From the NCBI RefSeq assembly GCF_002161085.1, contig NZ_NFLU01000003.1, positions 1 to 64,000 of the forward strand: a stretch of 64,000 nt of DNA, read 5' to 3'. Source of the DNA: Flavonifractor sp. An112 (GTDB taxonomy: Bacteria > Bacillota > Clostridia > Oscillospirales > Oscillospiraceae). Shown piece by piece: positions 8,653-17,491 of the stretch; positions within the stretch are counted from its first letter, which is position 1, and each line of letters starts with the position of its first letter. A program made the position numbers and the translations under genes. Below the pieces are notes generated by a model that saw nothing but the letters and a program-made list of their open reading frames with translations, was not told where the DNA came from and searched no databases.

Positions 8653-9795
8653 ATGGCAAGAAAGACGATCAAAAAGAACCTGGCGTATGACGATCAAAAG
8701 CAGCTGTACTACGTCTGCTTCAATTACGGCACCAATGCCGATGGACACCGGGACCGAAGAGTACGCACCTTTACCGATCTGGCAGAAGCGGAACTGGCCC
8801 TGGAACAGTTCCAAAAGGGGCTGGGCGGAAGGGTGCTCTGTGATTCCAGCCGCCTGACCCTGGCGGAGTGGCTGGAGTACTGGCTGGAGGAGGTCATTGC
8901 CCCCAATCGGGCCTATACCACCTATTACTGCTATCGAGCACTCATCAAAAACCACATCGTTCCCGCATTGGGCCGCATCCGCCTGCGGCAGCTGGAGCCG
9001 TGGCACATCCAGAAATATTACGCCGAAAAAATGCGGGAGGGCCGTCTGGACTCCAACAGCGTCCACAAGCACCACATCCTGCTCCACACCGCCCTCCAGC
9101 TGGCCTTCCGGCAGAAGATCCTGCGGGAGAATCCGGTGGAGCGGGTGGAGGCCCCCAGAGAGCACCCCACCCGGCAGTTCTACTACACCCCGGAACAGCT
9201 GCGGGATCTCTTCCGGGAGGTGGAGGGCTCCTGGCTGGAGCTGGTGGTCAAGTTGGGGGCCTACCTGGGCCTGCGGCGGGGGGAGATCTGCGGTTTGCGG
9301 TGGACTGACGTGGATTTTGAGCACTATGTGATCCGCATCCGGGTCACACGCACCACTGCGGGAGATCAGGTGGTGGAAAAGGAACCCAAGACCCGCAATT
9401 CCATCCGCACCCTGGGCATCGCCGGACTGGAGGACCTGACCAATCTGCTCCACAGCATCCGGCAGGAGCAGGCAGAGCGGGCGGCCACCCAGCCGGACTA
9501 TGTGGACAGCGGCTATGTACTGACCGACGACAAGGGAGAGCCCAGGCACCCCAATATGGTGACCTGGTCTTTCCGCACCTTTGTGGAGCGGCACGGCCTG
9601 CCGCCCATCACGGTACATGGCCTGCGACATACCTTTGCCAGCCTGGCCAACAGCGCCCGCATTCCTTTGGTGGACATCGGCAAAGCCCTGGGACACAAGG
9701 ATGTGTCCATCACCGGTCGGATCTATACCCACATTTTTGACCAGACCCACCAGGAGGTGCTCAACACGGTAGCCGCCCGCATCGCGGCAGGCTAA
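8653..9795 (+). CDS. Tyrosine recombinase / phage-type integrase
   Basis: 380 residues with a full catalytic set: Arg208 in GAYLGLRRGEI, Lys246 in EPKTRNS, His322 and Arg325 in HGLRHTF, His348 in GHKDVS and the nucleophile Tyr358 in IYTHIF. The N-terminal part (about 1-60) resembles an arm-type DNA-binding domain and 70-165 a SAM-like core-binding domain. The start has a GAGGAG box. It lies 206 bases outside the right arm of the S-layer inverted repeat and runs away from gene B. No excisionase, relaxase or phage structural gene is nearby, so DNA inversion of the adjacent locus is the most economical role. A lone relic of an integrated element is the alternative. Confidence 0.9.
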   Translation: MARKTIKKNLAYDDQKQLYYVCFNYGTNADGHRDRRVRTFTDLAEAELALEQFQKGLGGRVLCDSSRLTLAEWLEYWLEEVIAPNRAYTTYYCYRALIKNHIVPALGRIRLRQLEPWHIQKYYAEKMREGRLDSNSVHKHHILLHTALQLAFRQKILRENPVERVEAPREHPTRQFYYTPEQLRDLFREVEGSWLELVVKLGAYLGLRRGEICGLRWTDVDFEHYVIRIRVTRTTAGDQVVEKEPKTRNSIRTLGIAGLEDLTNLLHSIRQEQAERAATQPDYVDSGYVLTDDKGEPRHPNMVTWSFRTFVERHGLPPITVHGLRHTFASLANSARIPLVDIGKALGHKDVSITGRIYTHIFDQTHQEVLNTVAARIAAG

Positions 9796-9802
9796 ATTGG
9801 GC

Positions 9803-9831
9803 TTGACAAACTCATTGCATAAGCATATGAT
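9803..9831 (+). promoter_or_regulatory. Promoter of psuK-psuG
   Basis: TTGACA, 17 bases, TATGAT; nearly consensus, 32 bases before the psuK start. Confidence 0.75.
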
Positions 9832-9863
9832 TAGAAAAAAGATAAAAGTTTAGGAGGTGCCCC

Positions 9864-10943
9864 ATGACCCAGCGGGAACGGCAGATCCTGAAATGGATCG
9901 AAGAAAACCCCCTGATCTCCCAGCAGGAGCTGGCGGAAAAGGCCGGTATCACCCGGTCGTCGGCGGCGGTGCATATCTCCAACCTGATGAAGCAGGGACA
10001 TATCGCCGGAAAGGGCTACATCGTCCGCACTGCTCCTTACGCGGTGGTGGTGGGAGGAGTGAACCTGGACATTGGCGGCCGGTCCTTCGGCAAGCTGGTG
10101 CCGGCGGACTCCAACCCCGGACAGGTGCGAACCAGTCTGGGAGGCGTAGGCCGCAACATTGCCCACAACATGGCGCTGCTGGGGATGGATGTGCGGCTGC
10201 TCACCGCTTTCGGGGACGATATGAACGCCCAGCGCATTGCTGCCAGCTGCGGGGAGCTGGGCATCGACATCAGCCAGTGTCTGACGGTGCCTGGCGGAGC
10301 CACCTCCACCTATCTCTTCATCGCCGACCAGCGGGGGGATATGGCCCTGGCAGTGAGCGATATGGAGATCTATGAGCATATGACCCCGGCCTTTCTGGCC
10401 GGGCGGAGCCGCCTGCTGCAAAACGCCCAGCTGGTGGTGGTGGATACCAATATTCCGGCTCAGTCCATTGCCTGGCTGGCGGACAACCTGCATCTGCCCA
10501 TCTTTGCCGATCCGGTATCTACCGCCAAGGCGGAGAAGCTGCGGCCGGTGCTGGGCAAGCTCCACACCCTCAAGCCCAACCGGATGGAGGCAGAACTGCT
10601 TTCCGGGGTGACCATCACCGACGAGGCCAGCCTGAACCGGGCGGCTGACGTCCTGCTGGACACCGGCCTGCGGCGGGTATTCATCAGCCTGGGCGGGGAG
10701 GGCGTGCTGGCCGCCGACCACAACGGGCGGGTTCATGTGCCCTGCTGTCCCGGTCAGATGGTGAACACCACCGGCTGCGGCGACGCAGGGATGGCGGCCA
10801 TTGCCTGGGCCTACCTGGAAGGTACCGATCTGGAGGGCATTGCCAAAGCCGCCATGGCAGCGGGAGCCATCGCCATGGAGAGCGCCGAGACCATTAACCC
10901 GGCTATGAGCGCCCGACTGCTCAGAGACCGGATGGAAGCATAA
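9864..10943 (+). CDS. psuK: Pseudouridine kinase with N-terminal winged helix
   Basis: 359 residues. Residues 1-55 form a winged-helix DNA-binding domain (QRERQILKWIEENPLISQQE, then TRSSAAVHISNLMKQ). The remainder is a PfkB sugar kinase with GGVNLDIGG, the GGVGRNIAHN substrate motif and NTTGCGDAGMA holding the catalytic Asp. It phosphorylates pseudouridine for the neighbouring glycosidase. The next gene, psuG, makes the assignment firm. The fused helix-turn-helix suggests the kinase may also control its own operon. Confidence 0.88.
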   Translation: MTQRERQILKWIEENPLISQQELAEKAGITRSSAAVHISNLMKQGHIAGKGYIVRTAPYAVVVGGVNLDIGGRSFGKLVPADSNPGQVRTSLGGVGRNIAHNMALLGMDVRLLTAFGDDMNAQRIAASCGELGIDISQCLTVPGGATSTYLFIADQRGDMALAVSDMEIYEHMTPAFLAGRSRLLQNAQLVVVDTNIPAQSIAWLADNLHLPIFADPVSTAKAEKLRPVLGKLHTLKPNRMEAELLSGVTITDEASLNRAADVLLDTGLRRVFISLGGEGVLAADHNGRVHVPCCPGQMVNTTGCGDAGMAAIAWAYLEGTDLEGIAKAAMAAGAIAMESAETINPAMSARLLRDRMEA

Positions 10944-10980
10944 GCATAAAAACAACTGATTTCATATGGAGGTAATTGCA

Positions 10981-11904
10981 ATGAATCTGAACAAGTATCT
11001 GGACGTAGCCCCTGAAGTAGCCCAGGCCGTGGCTGAGGGCAAGCCTGTGGTGGCCCTGGAGTCTACCATCATCTCCCACGGTATGCCCTATCCCCAGAAT
11101 GTGGAGACTGCTCTCAAGGTGGAGCAGATCATCCGGGACAACGGCGCGGTGCCCGCCACCATTGCCATCCTGGGCGGCCGCCTGAAGGCCGGTCTTACCG
11201 CAGAGGAGATCGAGTACCTGGGCAAGCAGGGCCAGGCTGTGACCAAGGCCAGCCGCCGTGACCTAGCTGTGCTGGTGGCTCGCAAGGCCGACGGCGCCAC
11301 CACCGTTACCACCACCATGATGATCGCCCACATGGCTGGCATCAAGATCTTCGCCACCGGCGGCATCGGCGGCGTCCACCGGGGCGCCGAGACCACCATG
11401 GACATCTCCGCCGACCTGGAGGAGCTGGCTTCCACCCCCGTGATGGTGGTGTGCGCCGGCGCCAAGTCCATCCTGGACCTGGGCCTGACTCTGGAGTACC
11501 TGGAGACCCACGGTGTGCCCGTCATCGGCTACGGCACCAAGGAGCTGCCCGCATTCTACACCCGCAAGAGCGGCTTCGAGGTGGACTACCGCATGGACAC
11601 CCCCGCGGAGATCGCCGCCACTTTCCACGCTTCCCAGGAGCTGGGCCTGAAGGGCGGTATGCTGGTGACCAACCCCATCCCCGAGGAGTTTGCCATGGAC
11701 CACGACGTCATCAACAAGGCCATCGACGAGGCCATTGAGCAGGCCAAGGAGCAGGGCATCCACGGTAAGGCCACCACCCCTTTCCTGCTGGCCAAGGTGA
11801 AGGAACTCACCGGCGGCGACAGCCTGGATTCCAACATCCAGCTGGTATTCAACAACGCCCGTCTGGCTGCCCGCACCGCCGCCGAGCTGTGCGCCATGGG
11901 CTGA
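10981..11904 (+). CDS. psuG: Pseudouridine-5'-phosphate glycosidase
   Basis: 307 residues, usual length. It reversibly splits pseudouridine 5'-phosphate into uracil and ribose 5-phosphate, using Mn2+ and a catalytic lysine. Family landmarks are VALESTIISHGMPYPQN, VTKASRRDL, FATGGIGGVHRGAE and a C-terminal NIQLVFNNARLAA. The start at 10981 is preferred to the ATG at 10966, which overlaps the GGAGGT box itself. It is the second gene of the psuK-psuG operon and is followed by a terminator. Confidence 0.95.
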   Translation: MNLNKYLDVAPEVAQAVAEGKPVVALESTIISHGMPYPQNVETALKVEQIIRDNGAVPATIAILGGRLKAGLTAEEIEYLGKQGQAVTKASRRDLAVLVARKADGATTVTTTMMIAHMAGIKIFATGGIGGVHRGAETTMDISADLEELASTPVMVVCAGAKSILDLGLTLEYLETHGVPVIGYGTKELPAFYTRKSGFEVDYRMDTPAEIAATFHASQELGLKGGMLVTNPIPEEFAMDHDVINKAIDEAIEQAKEQGIHGKATTPFLLAKVKELTGGDSLDSNIQLVFNNARLAARTAAELCAMG

Positions 11905-11922
11905 GTTTTCCCTTTCTTTCAC

Positions 11923-11957
11923 GCAAAAGAACGCCGCATATGCGGCGTTCTTTTTTG
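11923..11957 (+). terminator. Terminator after psuG
   Basis: Stem AAGAACGCCGCATA / TGCGGCGTTCTT followed by a T-run. Confidence 0.85.
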
Positions 11958-12014
11958 CTTCAAGAAAAGGAATTGTAACAATATTTCTTTTTGTTTACAT
12001 TCACCTGCCATGCG

Positions 12015-12043
12015 TTGAATCCGCCTCTGCCTGGACGTATAAT
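12015..12043 (+). promoter_or_regulatory. Promoter of the SLH nucleotidase-like gene
   Basis: TTGAAT, 17 bases, TATAAT. The leader to the chosen start is about 77 bases. Confidence 0.7.
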
Positions 12044-12126
12044 AAACAAAACGACAATACTTGGACCAGATTACCGGCCTTATGCCGGAGGAACGTGCCC
12101 CATGTGGGAGAAAAGAGGCGATCTTA

Positions 12127-14211
12127 ATGGCACGGAAATCCATATTGTTTCGCCGGCTGGGTGCGGCGCTGCTGGCGCTGCTGCTTCTGCCGGCTACGGT
12201 CGCCTGGGCTGCGGAACCTGCACCTGCTGAGGCGGCGCCTGCCCTGGCGATCTATACCACAGGAGATATGGCGGGCCGGGTAGGAGAGACCGATCCCATG
12301 ACCGGACAAACGGAAGAAAACAGCTATTTGAAGGTAGCTTCCGCCATGGCGGAGGAGCGTCAGACCGTGAAGAGCGCGCTGCTGCTGGACAGCGGGGATG
12401 CGGTGGCCAATACCCTGGTCAGCGGCAGTGCCGCCGACACCGCTTTGGCTCTGCGTACCATTGGCTATGATGGACTCATCCCCAGCGTGGAGGAGTTCCG
12501 GCTGGGGCAGGGCCACCGGGCCGCCTTTTTCCGGGATTTGACCGAAGAAAACGGCCAGGGTACGCCGGTGAAACTGATCTCCGCCGACTGGATGGACGGG
12601 GAGAGCGGACAGAACGCTGCCCAGCCCTACCACATCTATACCCGCCAGCTGGAGGGCAAGGAGATCCGGATCGCAGTGGTTGGCCTGGGCACTTTGGAGG
12701 TGCCCCAGTCTCTGCCCTCTTATTATTATAGTGACAGCCAGTTCGGCCATACGGACAACACCGGCATGAGCTATGCCTGGGAGTGGAACCACTGGATCTG
12801 GCCCCAGCTGGAGCAGCAGAATTGCGACCTGGTAGTGGTATGCTGCCACGCAGACCAGGAGACGCTGGAGGAGTTTGCCGCCCAAACCGCAGGGATTGAC
12901 CTGCTGGTGAGCGGCCACGGCCAGGCGGATATGGGCACTTTGGAGAATCGGGATGGCCAGATGGTGTCCTGGGTCAGCAGCGGCGGAACCACCCTGACCC
13001 GTACCGAGGTGATTCTCTCTGACAACGGTACTCCTGTGATCGGCGAGAGCCAGCTGCTGAGACTGAGCGACTATGAAAATGATCCGGCGCTGGCCCAAGC
13101 CACGGCCGGCGGCCAGAAGGCCCAGCAGGCCCGCGCCGAGCAGCGCGCAGGGACCCTGTCCGGCAACTGGACGGAGACAGCTGCCAGTGCTACCCGGCAG
13201 ACCCAGGCGGCTGATCTGGTTGCCCGGGCTATGCTGTGGACCTCAGGGGCGGATGCGGCCCTGATTACCAACGGAAGCCTTGGATATCTGCCGGAGCAGA
13301 GCAGCAGCGGCAGCGGAGCCCGTGCCCTGAGCCTGAGGGACTGTGCTACCCTGGCCAGCGGAGACAGCCCGGTGGTGATGGTGGAACTGACCGGTGCCCA
13401 GCTGGAGGCATGGCTGGAGGTCTGTGCCGGGCGGTACCAGGTGGATGAGAGCGGTCGGGTGACCGGTGGGCAGGACGCCGATTTCCTGTATGGCATGGAC
13501 TATGAGCTTTATGTAGGCGGCCAGCCTGGCCAGCGGGTGGTCAATCTGACCTGGCAGGGCCAGCCGGTTGAGGAGGATCGCACCTATCGTGTGATTCTGG
13601 AGGAGTCGCATCTGTATGACGACGAGTTCCCCTCCTGCACCATTTTGTGGTCCGCCGCAGCCGATATGCAGTATGCTGCCACCGGCGGAACAATGGCCTC
13701 CCTTCTGACCGCGTTTACTTCCCGTTCCGGGGCTGTTGTACCTCAGCGGGAGAGCACCTGGGCGGTATACGCCGGTGCTGTGGACAGTCCCATGACCCGG
13801 TTGGGTTTTGTGGAGATGCTCTATGAGGTGGCAGGCCGGCCCAAGCCCGGGGCCAATGTGGCCTTTGCGGATGTGACGGGCAGCGATGCGGTGGTTTGGG
13901 CCGCGGAAAAGCGCATCGTCAGCGGAGACGGCAAGGGTATGTTCCTGCCCCAGATGGAAGTGACACGGGAGCAGGCGGCAGCCATGCTCTATAACTACGC
14001 CAGAGCGGAAGGGCTGGACCTGACCGCCGATGGCTCGGCTGTCAACGCCCTGTCCGACCGGGCTTCTGTCTCCGGCTGGGCGGTGACGGCGGTGGATTTC
14101 TGCCTCCGCAACGGTCTGCTGGAGCCGGTGAACGGCCAGTTCCAACCCTCTGCCACCATGACCCGGGCGGAGGTCCAGCGGACCATGGAAGTTTTAAAAA
14201 CATTGGATTGA
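12127..14211 (+). CDS. Surface 5'-nucleotidase-like protein with SLH repeats, degenerate metal site
   Basis: 694 residues, starting MARKSILFRR with a hydrophobic signal peptide ending AWAAEP. Residues about 40-330 follow the UshA/5'-nucleotidase metallophosphatase plan and the next ~200 the C-terminal nucleotidase domain (ADAALITNGSLGYLP). The last ~150 hold two or three SLH repeats (VTREQAAAMLYNYA, MTRAEVQRTMEVL). Several metal ligands are changed: the usual D-x-H start reads TTGDMAGR, the GNHEFD segment reads PSVEEFRLG, and G-H-x-H reads SGHGQA, while LLDSGD and VCCHAD are kept. Catalysis is therefore doubtful; a binding or structural role at the cell surface is possible. It has its own promoter and terminator. 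Confidence 0.8.
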   Translation: MARKSILFRRLGAALLALLLLPATVAWAAEPAPAEAAPALAIYTTGDMAGRVGETDPMTGQTEENSYLKVASAMAEERQTVKSALLLDSGDAVANTLVSGSAADTALALRTIGYDGLIPSVEEFRLGQGHRAAFFRDLTEENGQGTPVKLISADWMDGESGQNAAQPYHIYTRQLEGKEIRIAVVGLGTLEVPQSLPSYYYSDSQFGHTDNTGMSYAWEWNHWIWPQLEQQNCDLVVVCCHADQETLEEFAAQTAGIDLLVSGHGQADMGTLENRDGQMVSWVSSGGTTLTRTEVILSDNGTPVIGESQLLRLSDYENDPALAQATAGGQKAQQARAEQRAGTLSGNWTETAASATRQTQAADLVARAMLWTSGADAALITNGSLGYLPEQSSSGSGARALSLRDCATLASGDSPVVMVELTGAQLEAWLEVCAGRYQVDESGRVTGGQDADFLYGMDYELYVGGQPGQRVVNLTWQGQPVEEDRTYRVILEESHLYDDEFPSCTILWSAAADMQYAATGGTMASLLTAFTSRSGAVVPQRESTWAVYAGAVDSPMTRLGFVEMLYEVAGRPKPGANVAFADVTGSDAVVWAAEKRIVSGDGKGMFLPQMEVTREQAAAMLYNYARAEGLDLTADGSAVNALSDRASVSGWAVTAVDFCLRNGLLEPVNGQFQPSATMTRAEVQRTMEVLKTLD

Positions 14212-14223
14212 ACCTGTTTATAG

Positions 14224-14257
14224 GAAAACGGACGTCCTGCGGGACGTCCGTTTTTCT
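14224..14257 (+). terminator. Terminator after the SLH nucleotidase-like gene
   Basis: AAAACGGACGTCC TGCG GGACGTCCGTTTTT hairpin with a T tract. Confidence 0.85.
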
Positions 14258-14338
14258 TTCATAAAACGGTAAGAGGGCGTTTAGAAATTTTTAAGATGAT
14301 CCTGATACACTATCTTCAGAAGCAAAGGAGGCATACAG

Positions 14339-15103
14339 ATGGAGCAGATTCTGAAGGTAGAAGGACTGTGCCGGGATTATGGCAGAGGAACGGTCACCCA
14401 TGCGGTAGACCATGTGGATTTTTCGGTGGAAAAGGGGGAATTTGTAGGCATCATGGGCCCGTCAGGCAGCGGAAAGACCACCCTGCTCAACTGCATTTCC
14501 ACCATTGATACCCCTACGGCGGGCCACATCTGGGTGGAGGGGAAAGACATTACCTCGCTGAAACAGAAGCAGCTCTCCCAATTCCGCCGGGAGCGGCTGG
14601 GCTTTGTGTTCCAGGACTGCAACCTGCTGGACACCCTCACCGCCTTTGAAAATATCGCCCTGGCCCTCACCATCCGCAAAACCCCGCCTCAGAAGGTGGA
14701 GCGTCTGGTGCAGGAGACCGCCCAGCTGCTGGAGATCACCGACTGCCTGAACAAATACCCCTATCAGATGTCGGGGGGCCAGCAGCAGCGCACCGCCGCC
14801 GCCCGGGCCATTGTGACCCGGCCAGCCCTGATCCTGGCCGACGAGCCTACCGGTGCTCTGGACTCCAAGTCCGCCCGGCTGCTGCTGGAGCGGTTCGAGG
14901 TGATGAACGAACTGTGTGAGGCTACCATCCTGATGGTCACCCACGACGCCTTTACCGCCAGCTACTGTCATCGCATCCTCTTCCTGCGGGACGGGGCGGT
15001 GTTTGCACAGCTGGAGCGGGGGGATCTGGACCGCAGAGACTTTTTCCGGCGAATCATCGGCGTGGTGACTGAGCTGGGAGGTGACCAGAACGATGTTCTC
15101 TAA
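14339..15103 (+). CDS. ABC transporter ATP-binding protein, BceA type
   Basis: 254 residues with Walker A GPSGSGKTT, Q-loop FVFQDCNLLD, signature MSGGQQQR, Walker B LILADEPTGALD and H-loop MVTHD. Sequence style and the fused neighbour (a ten-segment FtsX-like permease) match the BceAB/VraDE family, which protects against peptide antibiotics acting on lipid II cycle intermediates. The usual BceRS two-component genes are not adjacent. It overlaps the permease by 11 bases, so they are translated together. Confidence 0.85.
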   Translation: MEQILKVEGLCRDYGRGTVTHAVDHVDFSVEKGEFVGIMGPSGSGKTTLLNCISTIDTPTAGHIWVEGKDITSLKQKQLSQFRRERLGFVFQDCNLLDTLTAFENIALALTIRKTPPQKVERLVQETAQLLEITDCLNKYPYQMSGGQQQRTAAARAIVTRPALILADEPTGALDSKSARLLLERFEVMNELCEATILMVTHDAFTASYCHRILFLRDGAVFAQLERGDLDRRDFFRRIIGVVTELGGDQNDVL

Positions 15104-16862
15104 GCTGGCTGTCAAGAATGTAGGGCGCAGCTTCCGGGACTACGGGGTGTACTTCCTGACCGTGGCCTTCGGCGTGTGCCTGTTTTATGTGTTCAACGCT
15201 CTGGAGACCCAGAGTGTGATCCGCTATCTGGCCCAGCACCCCCGGGCCAACATTGTGGGAGCTATTCAGCAGCTCATCGGCATCCTGTCGGTTTTTGTGT
15301 GGGTGGTACTGGCCTTCCTCATCCTGTACGCCTCCGGTTTTCTGGTCCGCCGCCGGTCCCGGGAGCTGGGCACCTACCTGATGCTTGGCATGGAGCGCTG
15401 GCAGGTGGCCCGGCTGCTGCTGGCGGAGACCGCCGTCATTGCCCTGACGGCGCTGGCGGTGGGGCTGGCGCTGGGTGTGGTGCTCTCCCAGGCCCTGTCC
15501 CTCTTTACCGCGGGGTTGTTTGCGGTGCCCATGACCTATTTTGCCTTTTCCATCTCTCTCCCTGCTATCGGCAAGACGGTGCTGGCCTTTGCGGCTATCT
15601 TCCTGCTGGTGATGTTCTACCACGCATTTACCATATCCCGGCGGAAGCTCATCGACCTGTTGCGGGCCCGGCGGGTCAATCAGGAACTGAAGGTGCGCAG
15701 CCTGGGCGTCTCGGTGGTGCTCTTTCTCGTGGGCTGCGTTTTGCTGGCCGTGGCCTACACCATGCTGCTGACCCGGGGCCTGCTGCGGGTGGACGAACTG
15801 TTCTGGGTAATGATCGGGCTGGGCAGCCTGGGTACCCTGCTGTTCTTCCGGGCCTTGTCCGGTTTCCTGCTGCGTCTGTGCCAGACCAGCAAGAAGCTCT
15901 ATTATAAAAATCTGAATTTGTTCATCCTGCGGCAGTTCAACGCCAATATCAATACCACCTACCGGTCCATGACGGTGATCTGCCTCATGCTGCTGCTGGC
16001 CATCGGCATCACCGCCACCTCTGTAGGACTGAACAACACCGTCTCTCAGATGGCGGACCAGACCGTGCCCCAGGATGTGGAATTGTCTGTCTGGCCGGAG
16101 GAGGATGGGGGGACCATGGATCTGCCCGCACTGCTGACGGCGGAGGGCTTTGACCCGGAGCAGCAGTGCAGCCGCTGGATCACCTTCCCTATGTATCAGG
16201 ACGAGAACGGGCGCTCCTATCTGCTCCAGACGGACTATGATGCCTATGCGGCTGCCTGGGGGAAGGAAAAGGCCGACGCTTTTGTGGAGGACTGGCGTAT
16301 CCAGATGGTGTCCCAGGAAACAGAGGAGCTGTCTGTGTCCCGCTGGTACTTCCTGGCCGACTATGCCGGGGACAGACAGGAGGGGGAGGACGCTTTCCTG
16401 GCGGCGGTGAGCGGTCTGAAGGATACCGGTGGCTATTCCTATACCACCAAGCTGTCCACCTGGATGGACCTGATGGGTACCAAAGTGCTGGTGCTCTTCA
16501 TCGGACTCTACCTGGGCGTGGTGTTCCTGGTGGCCTCGGCGGCGGTGCTGGCCCTCCAGCAGCTCAGTCAGGCTGCCGACAGCGCCCAGCGCTATCGGGT
16601 CCTCTCCCAGCTGGGGGTTTCCCGGCGGATGCGGGGCCGGTCGGTGGATATCCAGGTGTTTCTGGCCTTCTTCCTGCCGCTGGCTCTGGCTCTGGTCCAT
16701 GCCGTGGTGGGCATGACCGCCGCCAATGCCGTCATTGCCGAGGTGGGCAAGGTGGATGCCGCTGCCTCCAGCGCTGTCACCGCCCTGCTGCTGGTGGCGG
16801 TGTACGGCGGCTACTTCCTGGCCACCTGCTGGGGCAGCCGACGGCTGCTCAAGGGAGGATGA
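15093..16862 (+). CDS. ABC transporter permease, BceB / FtsX-like
   Basis: 589 residues. The first segment FRDYGVYFLTVAFGVCLFYV is followed by about ten predicted membrane helices. A large external loop lies at about 320-460 (DQTVPQDVELSVWPEEDG onwards), the hallmark of BceB-type permeases, where the peptide or lipid ligand is sensed. FtsX motifs are visible near RRRSRELGTYLMLGM. ATG at 15093 is preferred over GTG at 15081 because the GGGAGGTGA box lies ten bases before it. It forms one transporter with the preceding ATPase. The ligand cannot be told from sequence. Confidence 0.85.
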   Translation: MFSKLAVKNVGRSFRDYGVYFLTVAFGVCLFYVFNALETQSVIRYLAQHPRANIVGAIQQLIGILSVFVWVVLAFLILYASGFLVRRRSRELGTYLMLGMERWQVARLLLAETAVIALTALAVGLALGVVLSQALSLFTAGLFAVPMTYFAFSISLPAIGKTVLAFAAIFLLVMFYHAFTISRRKLIDLLRARRVNQELKVRSLGVSVVLFLVGCVLLAVAYTMLLTRGLLRVDELFWVMIGLGSLGTLLFFRALSGFLLRLCQTSKKLYYKNLNLFILRQFNANINTTYRSMTVICLMLLLAIGITATSVGLNNTVSQMADQTVPQDVELSVWPEEDGGTMDLPALLTAEGFDPEQQCSRWITFPMYQDENGRSYLLQTDYDAYAAAWGKEKADAFVEDWRIQMVSQETEELSVSRWYFLADYAGDRQEGEDAFLAAVSGLKDTGGYSYTTKLSTWMDLMGTKVLVLFIGLYLGVVFLVASAAVLALQQLSQAADSAQRYRVLSQLGVSRRMRGRSVDIQVFLAFFLPLALALVHAVVGMTAANAVIAEVGKVDAAASSAVTALLLVAVYGGYFLATCWGSRRLLKGG

Positions 16863-16878
16863 CCTGATTCTGCAAAAG

Positions 16879-16913
16879 CAAGGGCCTGCCGCAGTCTGCG
16901 GCAGGCCCTTGCG
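16879..16913. terminator. Convergent terminator after the BceB-type gene
   Basis: Hairpin AGGGCCTGCCGCAG TC TGCGGCAGGCCCTT between two converging genes. The T-rich side is better for the minus-strand gene. Confidence 0.7.
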
Positions 16914-16937
16914 GGGTTATGGCTCGTCTGAATCGTC

Positions 16938-17375
16938 TCAATCCTCTGAATCCTCCGGCTCCTCGGCGGGATCGGCTTCCTCAGGGGGGTAAAAGACCTG
17001 GAGCATGGCCCGAAGCAGGACCCAGAGTGCGGAGCAGACCACCGTCTCCACAGCCAGCAGGCCCACGAAGCGGGCGGTGCTGCCGTCCAGGAAAAAATAC
17101 TCCACCGCCGAGAAGAGGACCAGAAAGGCCAGCTGGGAAAAGAAAATGAGAAACTGCACCAACAGAGGGGTCTTGTAGCGGGAGAGTTTGGGGCGCAGCC
17201 GCTGGCTCAACCGGTCCCGCAGAAACTTGAGAGGCGGAAAGAATGCCACCGGGAGGGTGGAGAGCACAATGGCTCTGGCCGCCGGGTGGGACAGAAGCTG
17301 TGCCAGTTCGGCTTCCCCGCTGCTGGACGATTCCATGCCGGGCGGGTCCAGATAAGCCAGGAAGATCGGATCCAT
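16938..17375 (-). CDS. Small membrane protein of unknown function
   Basis: 145 residues, not recognised. A short N-terminal region rich in Glu/Ser is followed by a hydrophobic stretch (AIVLSTLPVAFFPPLKFL), a basic segment (RDRLSQRLRPKLSRYK), two clear membrane helices (LLVQFLIFFSQLAFLVLF and FVGLLAVETVVCSALWVLL), and a very acidic end (PPEEADPAEEPEDSED). GGAGGCG lies before the start. It stands alone and converges with the BceAB-type genes; role unknown. Confidence 0.7.
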   Translation of the reverse strand: MDPIFLAYLDPPGMESSSSGEAELAQLLSHPAARAIVLSTLPVAFFPPLKFLRDRLSQRLRPKLSRYKTPLLVQFLIFFSQLAFLVLFSAVEYFFLDGSTARFVGLLAVETVVCSALWVLLRAMLQVFYPPEEADPAEEPEDSED

Positions 17376-17491
17376 AAACTGCGCCTCCTTTTCATGGTTC
17401 TACCTCTGGCTCCATGATAGGCCGGGGCGGGAGGCAAGTCAAGATACCAGTGTGTATCTTTGGAACTTCCCGTAAAAAATGCGAAAAGCCC

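Noticed and set aside
1922-9795. Complete prophage at the S-layer/recombinase locus
   Set aside because: Only a recombinase and two short tail-fibre-like proteins are present; there are no capsid, portal, terminase, lysis or replication genes and no clear attachment-site repeats.
15054-16700. Long minus-strand frame opposite the BceB-type permease, and similar antisense frames opposite rnr, the GH3 gene, the P-type ATPase, the glcK region and cbiD
   Set aside because: His/Gln/Pro/Gly-rich antisense shadows caused by high GC at third positions; the sense genes have clear family motifs.
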